From: Durusdinium trenchii
Taxonomy: Eukaryota; Sar; Dinophyceae; Suessiales; Symbiodiniaceae
Length of the DNA: 64,000 nt
Direction: 5' to 3'
Assembly: GCA_963970005.1 (NCBI GenBank)
Contig: CAXAMN010023729.1
Span: forward strand, 473,081-537,080
Under the pieces are notes generated by a model, which saw nothing but the letters and a program-made list of their open reading frames with translations, had not been told where the DNA came from and searched no databases. Position numbers and translations under genes: made by a program. Position 1 is the first letter of the stretch. The number at the start of each line of letters is the position of its first letter. Positions 52,837 through 64,000 of the stretch are shown piece after piece.

Positions 52837-55800
52837 GCGGCCCCTGTTTGCTGCAGATGGTCTTTTGGCACGCCTCATCCTGGGGCTGTGCCAAGAGGCG
52901 GGTAGCAGAGGGTCGAGAGAGAATCCTGGTCGTTCAAGGCGACTCGTTCTTGTGAACACCTGCCTGCCATCCTATTTCAGAACCACAGATAAGGGATGGA
53001 GAGCTGTTATATACACCATGAACAGCTGTGACATAAGGCCTATAATGAGTGTCCATGCCATGCTCAGTCGACGGGCCAGGAATCTCGACTCCAGCTCTGA
53101 TGAGGAGACAGACTGACTCTGATGAGGAGACCAGTTGACCTTTTGTGTTCACCCTGTGTGGGCAGTTTAGTACGGGAGAACTCCCTAGTTTAGTGGACTG
53201 GAGAATAGATTGGACCACCAACCAGTTTCTAAACTTGCCAGGTTTAAACCCAGGAGCGACAGAATATACCGACAACCAGTCCATGTCGATTTCTACCCGG
53301 GTCTACCCGGCAAGATGGCGCGAGGATGGCAATAGGAAGCACAAGGTTGTATGGGCATCCAACTGCCGATCCGTTAGCTTTGAATTATCCCTCCCTAATG
53401 GCCTTGGCTTTAAAGGGAAGGATTGGGGTTGAGCTGCTTGAGCTTTGAACAGATGCTGAGCTCCAAACGCAAAGACTTTGGAGGTCAGACAGTGGGCTGC
53501 GGCTCAAGGCATCCACCGTGTCCGTCGGACGTGTCCACCGTTCATACAACATTGGGGGTAGTAGTTGGTCTCCTTCCCGTCAGTTCCACTGATCTGTTTG
53601 ACCTTGTTTGACCTTTCTTGCCCAAATGTGAGGATCTTGACACCCCTTATTGTCCCCTTACATACCATGCAGTCATATATAACCCGGGATCGGGGTCTGA
53701 GGTCCAGAAATTCCTGGCTTGTGAGTTCTCACCTTCCTACACATTTTGACACCAGACTGTTGAAAGGATGTCTCCAGAAGGAGATGAGTCTCAAAGAGTC
53801 TCAAAGGCAGGACCAGCAACAACAGAACAACTGACCATCTCGTCTTGTTTTGCAAGAATGGAGAAAAACATATGGCCGAGAGCTCTCGGTTCTTACAAAG
53901 CTCCCCTCGATGGACGTTGGAAGCTCTAAAGCCATAGACTCCCAGACTCCCATTTTTGACCAGTTGTGGAGCGCACGGTCGCACTCGTTGGATGTATGTC
54001 AGATCCCATGCAGACAAGCTGCAGGGTGTCGATCTGCTTCGCTTCGCTGAAGCGTTCTGGGTCTTCTTCGTGTCACGGGGATCCAGGAAGCTGAGGCGAG
54101 AGGCAAAAGAGTGATTGGAGTCCGGACCCAGTCCTCCTGCTACTTGTTTTTTTACTGAAAAATACCTTCCAAGCTGTGGATGAGCATCATATTTCAGTAC
54201 TGCTTAGCTTGGGCGCAGATATGTTCTATTTGAGTATTTCCTCAACTGTTCCTTGTGAGCCTACCCTCCATGGACATGGAAAATGCACCTCCTCCAGCCT
54301 TTGTTCTATAACGACGGGTATGTTTACCATCTCTAGTTCATCCTGTCATATGTTGTGCATCTTGATGATTTTTGGTCCCTTTCCTTTGTGAGCTCACCAA
54401 CGTTTACTCAATGAGTGTATATCCAACAAAGAGTTTAGAAGGAGGGCCGAAAGTTCAGGGAAGAAGGCCGATGGTTTCATTGATCAACAAGACACCAATG
54501 AGTATCAAAGATAGTTCTTTCCAGAAATACCGCTTCATTGGATCGGGCCGAGCTTAAGTCAGAGGACACCAGATTGTTTGATATCGCATTCTTGCAGGGA
54601 CTTTGGCGGGCAGAGATGGGTTTGGACTAAAACATACTTCTCCAAGCCGCACGGCACTGTGCAAGGCTTCTCGACTCCTTTGGCTTGGAAGGAGCTGTAG
54701 CCACTAGTCACTAGTCACATCTAGCGACCTAGTAAGTATATCAACGACAGAAGGATGGTCCCAGTGCCAGCATCCTTTTGCATTTCTTGGCGGGGCAAAG
54801 AAGGGGACAACGAGGCTCAGGGCTTTTTGGTAAACCAGGTATAGAATAGCAACATCCAACTGATCTGTATTATGTGGGCTGAAATATGGCAGAATTTCAG
54901 GATCGGATCCTTTTTTATATCAGGGATGTTTCAAGTGGGATTCAACAGGGTATTCTTTTCATCCCGACGTTTGAGATCCACATGCCCGGTCGCTTTGTTC
55001 CGCCTGCCAGGCCGGTCGTGGGGACGGGCGAGGTGCTGAACTAGGTACCAGGCCCGCCGGCGGCCAGCACAGAGGGTGAAAACTCCAACTTCATGGAGTC
55101 TTCCAAAGAACGGGCGTTCGTTAATATTGGACATGGACAGAAAGCTAGGACTCACATGCAAATGAGTAGAGAAGTTTCAAGTAAATCCCTTGGTCCCTCA
55201 TGCGAGTAAATCCCTTGGTCGACTGCGGATAGTACACGTTTGAGGTTCCGGTCGAACGGACGTCCGCAGTTGCTGCCTCTTCGATCCGGTTCAACGGTGC
55301 CAGGCATGAGCTCCTGAAGGGACACTGCCACCTGCGCAGCATCTGATGCGGCTCACCGCACGGAACTCGTGAGGTTTCCTGGGACAGACCCAACACATAA
55401 TAAGAATCATGTAACGAAACGCACTTCGAACATGACAGTCCTTTTTGAGACCAGGGACACCATTCAATTCCATCTCTTTCTGTGTTCTCCCCTCTCACTA
55501 ATATGTCCCTAACTATGTCCCTACAACATCTGCAACTGATGGATTCACCTCAAACTGTCTCAGCCTGAGGAACCGACCAGACTTCTCTAGCTGCCTCTGT
55601 TCGGGCTCATCCTACCTTGCCTCATTCGCAATGAACAGGGTATTCCACTCCGTACTCTCTATTACTTGTGTGATACATATATTCCGTTCCAGCCGTGAGA
55701 GAGGCTCATCAACTTGAAGAACCAACTGGCTGGCACTCAGACCATTGGGTTTGTTCCTTTTAAGTTACACCTGCAACCCAAGACAACTGTGCCCTGCTCT

Positions 55801-56760
55801 GAAACCCCATGTCCGATTTACATTCTGAGTGAGATATAGTCTGACCATGTCTGGCCCGATGCCTTTGACCGAGTTTCGGACGAAGAAAAGGGCCTGTAAG
55901 AGTCGGTAAACAAATATCACAACTGAATCATCCTCCATTGCTACGGGTAATAGGATATACCGACCCAAATATGTGTTTATGCTTTTTTGAGGGCGACGCA
56001 AAAGTGTTGAAGAATCGATTGAAGTGATGAAATCGTTCTGTTTCATTGCTTCTCATCAAAGCACCTGCTTTCTTTCTGCGGTGCATTCGCACATCAGGGC
56101 ACTGGAAAGTAAGGTGATTCACTCCCAGCACCACTTAGTGATTCAGCTCATGAGCCACATCTTTCCACAGCCTTGTTCTCCATGCATTCTTAGGGCGCAC
56201 TTGGACCTCACTGTATGGCCATGCTGCCGGCCAGGGCCGGGCCGCAAAAGCTCGCATGCCGATCCCGGCCCTGCCCTAGCGGTCCCTGTCGATCGCCCCA
56301 AAAGGACGACGGTGCGTGCGCCGAGCTCGCGGGGTGGGAGCTCGCGCAACCCGACACCTTGGTTTGACATGTTGAATTGTATGATCCTATGCCCTCCCCT
56401 GAAAAAGAGAATGCTCTCCTCAAAGTGCTGATGACAAGTGTCCAGGAACCTCACCTGAACGAGATAGGGACAGCCGCTCCAGCACTCCTTCAGCAAGTGA
56501 TCTGAACTCTCTGGGTGCCCTACGGTCACAATCTCCGCTCTTTTGCTATGCCTCGATGCCTTATACCCTCACACTTCCATTTTAAGAGCTGCCCAACGGT
56601 CGTCACTCGGTGCCACTCAGTGGCTTGGAAGAATAGGTACCTGCCACTGAGACCGCAGGGGCCGAAGAGACCGCAAGGAAACATTCTGGGGAACCAGCGG
56701 CTGTACTGCCATGCACAGCCAAACCCATCTTCACGAAGGAAGGAACACAGGCTTTCGAGG
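52837..56760. other. intron-like region with no assignable gene
   Basis: I found no FVSHAWQEG or RLWCGYEAY exon of copy C here, so its C-terminal half is absent, very diverged, or beyond what I can see. Short open stretches (for example 52990-53110, 53440-53610 and 56040-56430) lack supporting splice signals or similarity. Confidence 0.35.
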
Positions 56761-56794
56761 CTGCACTTGTCACCTAGTGGTCACCATGCCATCA

Positions 56795-56945
56795 TCCCTG
56801 CGCCCCATGATGCCTTCATCCCTGAAGCCCCTGCGTCAGCACCGTGGCTGGTACAGCTTCTTTGTGAGCACAGCGGCTGGGGGTGTCTACACTTTTGGTG
56901 CCCTGGCTCCGCCAGTGGGGTTGGTGGAAGTGTGTCATGTGGAGA
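56795..56945 (+). CDS. candidate exon with a membrane segment (RGWYSFFVSTAAGGVYTFGA)
   Basis: Reads MPSSLKPLRQHRGWYSFFVS then TAAGGVYTFGALAPPVGLVE. The pattern 'RgWysf..s..aGgvYtFGa..P' resembles the first helix of major-facilitator (oxalate/formate or nodulin-like) transporters. It also weakly resembles the copy B exon at 36839, so assignment is open. A second open stretch at 56970-57160 (VGVYFLQAPAYFNAHASGPQ) may be the next exon. Confidence 0.35.
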
Positions 56946-59096
56946 AGATTTGCAGATTCTTCAATCCTCATCCTTTGGGAGTGGCTCAACATACGGACAA
57001 TCCATGGAGTCGCACCTGTTGGTGTCTATTTTCTGCAAGCACCTGCATATTTCAATGCCCATGCATCAGGACCTCAAGGAAAACTAAAACAGGTCCAAGA
57101 AACAAGGTCTCCGACAACGATCCCGTTAGTCTCGGCCACAATGGTGCAACTGTTTAGTTGTCTCATGTTGTAAAAGCATCAATCTAATTCAATATATAAC
57201 TTTGGAATTCTATGTGCGGTCCGAACTTGGCTTCAGAAAGCTGGGCTTTCTGAACCAGTAGACCTATGGCATTCATGTCTTCCTTTAGGACCTTTAGGAG
57301 CCATGACCCCCTCGAATCCCTCTTGCTTGGAAAAGCAGCCACACATGTCAACATGTGACGCATTTGTTTTTTCTTTTGGTTGTTTCAAAGATGTTTCAAC
57401 ATGTTTCCAGTGCTCTACCTGCCTTTGTACCGAAATCATTTTTTAGTGCTTTGGAACCCCGGAGCTGCATGCCGCCCACATTCGGATTCCTCCGAAACAT
57501 CACACACCGAGGCTTTGTGATGATGACGCCGCAGGCGCCACAAAGGAAAACCAACAAACACCCTCATGTCGCCTCATCATGTTTGTTGGGGTAAGGATGA
57601 CTTGACCACAGCAACTGCAAAAAAGGAACATCATCTCGGTGGGATCAGTAGCTTGACACTTGTGATATCCGATGTGAAATGGCTTTACCAAACCAACTAC
57701 TGTATAACCAACTGCTGAAGAGTTTGCCGCGACCGTCGCTAGTTCATGTACAATGGATACCCTAGTGAGGACCAGTAAGACCTCTATGATCAGTGAGATG
57801 GTTTGGCAGTTTTCGACACAAGTCGGGGGTGAACGTGGACGTGGAACCAAGCTGAAGTTAAGGAGGTCCATGTAGGTTCCAGCTACAAAAGAGAGGATGT
57901 TGCTTCTGAAGAGAAAAACCATGGACTTTTTTGGGGGTTCTTTTCTTGAGCAGAATCGTTCAGATCAGGAATTGTGTGTTTTTTCTGTATGAATTAATAT
58001 ATGACTCATGATCAACATATGTCAGATGATGGCCTCACGTTTTGTGCTTCCGAGGTGGTCATTTGATCGCTGTCGATTGATAGCTCACGGGTCGTTCAAA
58101 CGAAGAAAAGCAAGTGCCAATGGCCGCCAGTTGTACATCAACTACAAGCTGCAGTCAGTGGAGCATATGCCGTCGGCTTCTCTCAGATGTAGATGCGTCG
58201 GCAAATCACGTTCGGTGCCGGCTGAGACGTGACCCATTCATTGCGTTCGTAGAGTATAGAGAAAGCGTTTACAGGCAAGTGGATCGGTACAGATGCGGCA
58301 GTTGGTTCATCTCAACGGTAGGCTTACGACTGACAACCGCTGGACTTCAGATGGAAAGAGTCTGATCCACTCATATGCAGCAGATGAATTCTTCACACCC
58401 CCGATGACATTCAATGCCCATAAGTCTGGACAGACAGATCAAGGCAGACCGAAGTGTCCCAGTAGTCGTGCTCTTGGTGCCAACCTGCCTCTCATTCTCT
58501 AAAAGCGGGGGGCTGGAGGCTTGTTCCTCACAGATTGCAACAAAAGATTCCAAGCATTACTGATGAACAATGATGAACATGATAATTGTTCGGTGAAAGA
58601 ACATGTTATTGTTAGTTCATTAGGACTTATTTTGTTTGATGTCAGAAATGCTAGTTGTATCCCGTAGCATATCGCACATAACAAAAAGAACAACACAACT
58701 TCTGGAGAAGCCTGCTGCAGCACTGCAATTTGCGAAGGATTTTGTCGCATGAAAACTGAGGTGGCGTGCACTGACCTACAAGGCCGTTGGGTCCGTGCAG
58801 ATGAAATCAGCCTGAGGAGAGACCTTGGTCCGTTGTGGGTGTAGACGCAAGTGATTGCCAGAGTGATTGCCTTTGTTTAACGAGACTAGATGTTTGGAAG
58901 ATTCAAGGTTCTTTGGTCGCTGTTATTTTTGACATGTTTTGACCTACTTATGCAAACCGGTTGCGCATTCAATTCAAGCAAGTTGATGCGGAAGTCTAAC
59001 AGGGCAAGATATTTTCGGTGTTTTCCATGTTCTAGAAGCAAAACGAAGAGTGCATTTGTTCAACTCAGCATGGTACTGTATTGAACTCACATACAG

Positions 59097-59225
59097 TACT
59101 TGACATCCACTGGGATGAAACTTCAGAGGCAATGAGCACCTTCGTGGATGATGTGGCAGCCTTCCTGATTGACATGCCCTGGATGCACCGGTGCCAAACT
59201 GCATGGATTTGCCGAAGATCTGAAG
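59097..59225 (+). CDS. candidate exon (DETSEAMSTFVDDVAAFLID)
   Basis: After the acceptor ACATACAG the frame reads LDIHWDETSEAMSTFVDDVA and AFLIDMPWMHRCQTAW. It has protein-like composition, with acidic residues and an amphipathic stretch. Family not recognised. Confidence 0.35.
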
Positions 59226-60727
59226 ACCCAGTCTCATGTATATACTGTAATCCCTGGAAAACCAACATGGACCCTGAAAACCACTGGTCTGTAGAGGAAA
59301 CAGTCTTGTCCGGGTCCCATTCTCAGGGTCCATGGTTAGTTTTCGGTGGGCGCAACCCCTGGAATGTTGCGGACCCTAGGGACGACGACCCCACTTTGGG
59401 ACGGAGCTGCAAGCCTTCCGGACCAGAGTCAAATCCTCCAATCAGCCGGTGGTTCTTGGAGATGACTGTCGAGAAAGTAGCCAGGAGACGGAGTCTTTTG
59501 ATTCCTTTGTTCTCAAGAAGAGACTGGGTGCGGATGGGTACGGTATGATTTTCAACCAGATCACACTTTTGAACTCTCTTTTCAGGTCTTGTTTTGGGGA
59601 CCAGATGTGCCTTGCCACCTCTTGACCATGCAATCATCCACCTCTAGAACCTCACAAAGATCTTTGGTCGAGTTAATCCAGCTTTTGTTCTCAGGTTTTT
59701 CGTGTGCACGACCATACTTCGACACCCTGGCGGGCCTGAAGATCAAATCTGCCCCCAATCAAGCTTTTGGAGGGTTCGTCACCCTGGTTTCGTGGCACCT
59801 GGTTTCGTGGTTTCATCGTCAATCTCCGCCGAACCTCTCCTTGCTCGAGACAAGTTGTCTGCGGAATTGCCCCGGGCAAGCAGAGGAGGCTTCGACACTT
59901 GGCATGAATCTGATGTCTCGGCCATGCCACTATTAAAAAAAAACATAAACTCACCTTCACGGGCTAGGAGCCGCTAGGAGATCCACACTCTGGACAGAAT
60001 CGGTGGGAGTCCACAACCCAACCATTTCACGGTGGTGGGCTGGTGTCGCCTGTTGTCGCTGGGTGTTCTATTTCTGGTTGTTCAAGTGTAGAATCCGGAA
60101 CATGCAGCCTTGTTTGAAGATGGTGTGTTTCCGAGCTAGTTTGGCCCCTTGGTTTTTTTCGTCCAAGGGACTGATGTACACCCAAAAAAACCTCAAGACC
60201 TCAAGAACCTCGGACAAGGGCAATAAAGGGGCAGAAGAAAGAGCTTCAGCCAATGGCTGCGAGATGCTGCTGTTTGTTTGTTTCAGAGAGATGGCAACCC
60301 AGCCCTATAGATGCAGGATTCTTTGCATTCGACAGCTTCTGGAGAGTGGTAGTCCGACAGCTTCCGGGCCCTCCTTTTCGCTGCACCCAAAAGGACCAAG
60401 TAGTTTCATTGTTGCTTTGCATTCTAGAATTCTAGGAGGCAATTGCTATTTTCGTGCAGGGTGGCGGAGTGGCGGAGTTTGGATTTGTTCTTGTTCACAA
60501 CAAGGTTTACGTGCACTTTTGAGGTACATCAGGTACTTTTGCTTGATTTGCAAGTGAGCATTGATGAGCAATATGTGATAAAGCAATTTAGATGCTGTTC
60601 GTGAGTGAAATCGCCTGCAAAAGTAAACACCCACGAGGGCGAAGGCTTCTAGAAAGCCCTGCAAAAGTAAAAACCCGGTCGCAACCTGTTTTTTTTGACA
60701 CAGCTCAAGTGTGTTTTTTTCTCTGAG

Positions 60728-60849
60728 GAACATGGCACGAAGCACCAGTTGCTGCGAAGGCGAATTCAAGCACCGATGCTTCCAGGGCTCATGGGTGATA
60801 TGCATGGATTTGTATCGCCAAGCATTGGAGGATTGCGGTGTAAAACCAG
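60728..60849 (+). CDS. candidate exon (GEFKHRCFQGSWVICMDLYR)
   Basis: Acceptor CTCTGAG and a strong donor ACCAG|GTAAGA. Reads NMARSTSCCEGEFKHRCFQG and SWVICMDLYRQALEDCGVKP. Both splice signals and composition support an exon. Cys-rich; family not recognised. Confidence 0.45.
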
Positions 60850-61450
60850 GTAAGAGCTATAGTAGTAGTTACGGACTCCTTGGATGGACTTCAGGTTTTG
60901 AGATCCAGTTCTTTGAACATACCCCCAGGGTTCTGGGCCACCAGTTTTTAGTTTCTGAGCGACATGGAGAGGATGTATTGAAAACTATTTTGAAAACGGT
61001 GTTTCGATCCAGATGTATACTTGTATACTCCTTCAGAGGGCCCATGTTCAGATTGGCGGCTTCCTGAACAGGAGAGGATACCAAACGTCTGTTCCCACGT
61101 TTGCAGGCCGCTGATCCCAGGGGTTGGACAGAGAGATGTGCTCCAAAAGGTGTTTTAAGTGTGGCAGTTTGCACCAGATGAAGCTGAGAAGGAATCCTTT
61201 ACCATGCAGGTTTATGAAGGACATATTCGTTTCTAGGTGTTTACAAGGAAGTTGCCACCCAAGAAACCCGATAGTAGGATCACTTCTTGAGAGAATCCCA
61301 CCTGCGCCCCCCACGCTGCACCACGTGGGGTGCCGCTTCCTTCGGCTCAGGTGTTTGGGGCAGCGCTGATGCTGCAGTGGAGATCATCCGCCCCACAGGC
61401 GGTGGAGATCGGCACCGAAGATCCTGACTTCACGAGTTGATCTTTGTTGA

Positions 61451-61451
61451 G

Positions 61452-61482
<31 letters not shown>

Positions 61483-61484
61483 TT
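61451..61484. repeat. GT dinucleotide run followed by 19 T
   Basis: Eight GT units then a long T run, a simple-sequence tract in intron-like DNA. Confidence 0.95.
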
Positions 61485-62026
61485 CGGAAGGGTTTCTGGA
61501 TGCTTCTTGGAATGGAAATCTGGGAACTGCACAGTTGGAGCATTTGGGAGACATAATGTCGACGTAGGATTAATCAACCGGCCCCCCCCCTTCAAGGTCA
61601 ACAAGGTCAACGGTCAACAAGGTTTGAGATTTGAGGTATTGAGGAGGACATCCCCCTAATAAAGGTGATGACCTGATGATGGATGATGAGATGAGGACCT
61701 GGACCTGATGATGGATGATGGTTGATGGGATTCTGTGCCACGAGAAGCCATCAAAAGGATTGGTGAGCAGGATGGGGCAGTTGAGAGGTGGTGGTGAGGA
61801 TCCGGAAGATGAGGAGATGAAGATATTGAATACTAGCAAAAACAAACAGGATTATACCGGCATAGACCCCAGATAGCACTTCAAGAAAAGTTGGATAGCA
61901 TGGCAAGAGCGGGAGACAAGCTTGCGAGACATCCCACTCAACGCCGGGAAAAAGATGGAAAAGGTAAACAAGACCTAAATCATTTTATAACAGCATCCGC
62001 GTCAAAGACAGGCAAGAGAATCACAA

Positions 62027-62310
62027 GGCGGCAGCAGCAGCACAGAGCGAAATCAGTAACAGAGGCAAGCTTGGGAACCACGGCGGCAGCGGCAGCCAAA
62101 AGCGAAATCTCACAGACAAGCCGGCAGCNNNNNNNNNNAAGCAAAATCATCAAGAAAGACAAATTTCACAGACAAGGCGGCAGCGGCAGCCAAGAGCGAA
62201 ATTGACAAGAGACAAGCTTGGGAAACAAGGCGGCAGCGGCAGCCAAGAGCGAAATCATGAAGGGAGACAAGCTTCGCAGACAAGGCGGCAGCGGCAGCGG
62301 CAGCCAATTT
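62027..62310. repeat. GGCAGC-rich minisatellite around an assembly gap
   Basis: Five or more units of roughly 50-60 bases, each with GGCGGCAGCGGCAGCCAA followed by AGCGAAAT and often GACAAGCTT. It is open on the minus strand as repeated Leu/Ala peptides, which I treat as an artefact. Confidence 0.85.
62129..62138. other. assembly gap (10 N)
   Basis: Ten undetermined bases within the GGCAGC array; the true array length is unknown. Confidence 0.98.
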
Positions 62311-62659
62311 CCGCAATCAGGAACCCATCCATTGAGAAGTAAGAACCCCTATAGCTGCGCTATCTGGGGAAATATAGAAGATATTGGAGACTAGCTAAAA
62401 AGAAGTAAAAGTAATATAATTACAAATATATAGTAAACAATATTTATATTTTTTGGTGGGCAGCTGGGATTGATTATTAGGGGGAGGTTTCTGCCCAGGA
62501 AAAAAATATTAGGGGGATGCCAAGGTAAGGTGGAAATCTAGGCTTTAAATTAGTTTAGTATTGGGGGGGGTCGACCAGGCCTATGGGGCTCATGATTGAA
62601 AGTTTTGCAGTGAGGGTAATACAGAGACCAGTCAGCGGTCGAGCTCTTCCCAGTCAATC

Positions 62660-62735
62660 CAGAGTGGATGAGTTCGACAAACTGGTCACCTGGATCTGCA
62701 CATCCAGCCCCGCCCCTGCGACGTGCGAGTGGGAT
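62660..62735 (+). CDS. candidate small exon (VDEFDKLVTWICTSSPAP)
   Basis: Reads VDEFDKLVTWICTSSPAPAT then CEW. A second open piece at 62930-63020 (DQFLAALSPVDQVVTLLVSS) may follow after an intron with a TA run. No family recognised; boundaries are not fixed. Confidence 0.25.
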
Positions 62736-63849
62736 GTTAGGACGAAAAGTACACTGTAGCGAAAGGGAATATATGGACCACACAGGACAGAATGGGTTTC
62801 GTGTCCAAATCTGGGACCCCAATAACAAATTATATTGTATATATATATATATATATACTGGTAGCATATACATATATCATAAATCTGTCACTTTCTTTCA
62901 CTTTCTTGTTTTTATTTGCTTCCCGTGGTGACCAGTTCTTGGCAGCACTTTCTCCCGTTGACCAGGTGGTGACCCTTCTCGTGTCATCCCCGTCTTGGAG
63001 TCGGAGGATCGCTGGAAGGGAACCGTGGCAACCGTGGAACCGTGGAACTCATTTTTGAGGTCCAGTGCAACTAGGGCACACACAAGTAGGCATCAACATG
63101 CAGACCCCCAACCAGCAGACCCATACATGACCCATCATGTTGCTGATGATGCACATGAGATGTGATGTTGCCCATTCGGGTCCTTTCTTTCTCCACGTGG
63201 GCTTCTTGAGAACCTTGAGATGTTCCGGACTGGCTGGGGGGGGCTGCCATCAACAGGGTTCCAGTGATACTGTAGCAAGGAACTCCCACCAAGTGCTGAC
63301 ATGCACACCGCCAGAACCTTGAATGCCTCTATACCACGAACTTCCTATACTGAAAACGGCAAAATGAAAGTGATGCTTTGAGCTTTAAACATAGACAGGG
63401 TTGCAGGAGCACCCAGTCACACAGAGCTTGCCACGTGAAATGATTATATAGTCAAAGTACAGTTTTGGGCCTTGGGAATGGGAGGGCTCAGCGCTCGATG
63501 CCTTCTGAGCTTTTGAGTGAGAAGGATCAGGCCAATGCGTTTTTTTCAATGGAGTTCTATGAGATACTTGTGGGGCGTGTGCAGGACAAGAGGATTATAT
63601 GCAACAATGTTTTTGGGTGCAGTTGGGCCTGAGTTGGGTGGGTGATCTTCACAATGCGTTCAAAAGTCCAGAACATGAGCTCATGCACTACTGTCAGGTT
63701 CCTTCAGTTCTTCTAACAACTTTAAGCAACAGAGCCACACAATGCCAAAATCACAAAAGACAAATCTGGGATTCATTACAATGAGAGAGGTGGACATCCG
63801 GCACGCATGCAATTCCTAAGTCACGACTCCAACACCTACACAGGCCAAC

Positions 63850-63965
63850 ACCTAAAGCTTTCTAGTAACGACCGAAGCTACTAGGTGGAGGCCATCGCTA
63901 TTAGGTTGGAAGCCATCGCTACTAGTAACACAAAAGCATTCTAGTAACGACCGTAGCTTCGGTCG
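63850..63965. repeat. TCTAGTAACGACCGAAGCTAC-type repeats
   Basis: Repeated CTAGTAACGACCG, GCTACTAG and GCCATCGCTA motifs, related to the CTAGTAG block around copy B's last exon (39160-40036). It includes the inverted pair ACGACCGTAGC/GCTTCGGTCGT. Confidence 0.6.
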
Positions 63966-64000
63966 TTCACGGCTCCACCCACGCCTTCGATCGATGCCAT

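Noticed and set aside
56795-56945. Reading this exon as the C-terminal helix exon of copy C
   Set aside because: Similarity to the copy B exon at 36839 is limited to a short hydrophobic pattern, and the diagnostic SHAWQEG and WCGYEAY exons are absent upstream. Kept only as a candidate exon of unknown gene.
62110-62316. Minus-strand Leu/Ala-rich frame across the GGCAGC array
   Set aside because: Low-complexity translation of a tandem repeat with a gap.
1-64000. CRISPR arrays, rRNA or tRNA genes
   Set aside because: No regular direct repeats with unique spacers and no recognisable rRNA were seen. tRNA genes could not be scanned properly by eye, so absence is not proven.

Overview
The window looks like nuclear DNA of a dinoflagellate, most likely a Symbiodiniaceae-type genome. 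Four things point there. Coding sequence is cut into many short exons. Several introns must begin with GC rather than GT for the reading frame to be kept. Every gene I can parse lies on the + strand, with related copies head to tail. The coding exons also resemble protein families I remember as highly multiplied in Symbiodiniaceae; that last point is from memory. Nothing bacterial (operons, Shine-Dalgarno sites) is visible, and two 10-N assembly gaps fall inside tandem repeats.

Layout. 1-5225: a many-exon gene of unknown function, best seen in its last exons (3528-5225). 5281-5580: a 61-bp minisatellite. 5781-6149: the proline/alanine-rich first exon of another gene. 6150-9075: mostly intron-like DNA with two candidate exons. 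9076-16919: two arrays of an 8-bp repeat bracket a decayed DNA transposon, which carries a KDZ-like transposase with cysteine clusters. That transposon is itself interrupted by a 2.1-kb element (12502-14590) with terminal inverted repeats.

17.0-43.2 kb holds three head-to-tail copies (A, B, C) of a gene for a predicted multi-pass membrane protein with a TIR-like cytosolic segment (motifs FVSHAWQEG and RLWCGYEAY). Copy A (about 17.0-25.58 kb) has its whole C-terminal half in one exon. Copy B (about 26.43-39.53 kb) has the same region split by several introns. Copy C (from 41.16 kb) is recognisable only by its first exons and perhaps one later exon. A complete Ty1/copia retrotransposon (43279-51156) lies just behind C's second exon. 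Its 205-bp LTRs look identical, it has a perfect ACATA target duplication, and both long reading frames are open.

51.2-64.0 kb is intron-rich sequence with scattered candidate exons, simple repeats and a GGCAGC array around the second gap; I could not assemble a gene there with confidence.

How it fits together: host genes with long introns act as landing sites for mobile DNA. The two large elements are a young copia and an old KDZ-like transposon. The A/B pair shows introns lost and gained between recent paralogues. The points most worth checking are the likely -1 frameshift (C CCT TTC) joining the copia gag-protease and pol frames, the unusual Gag (Lys/Gly tract and a BED-like finger in place of a CCHC knuckle), and the intron differences between copies A and B.
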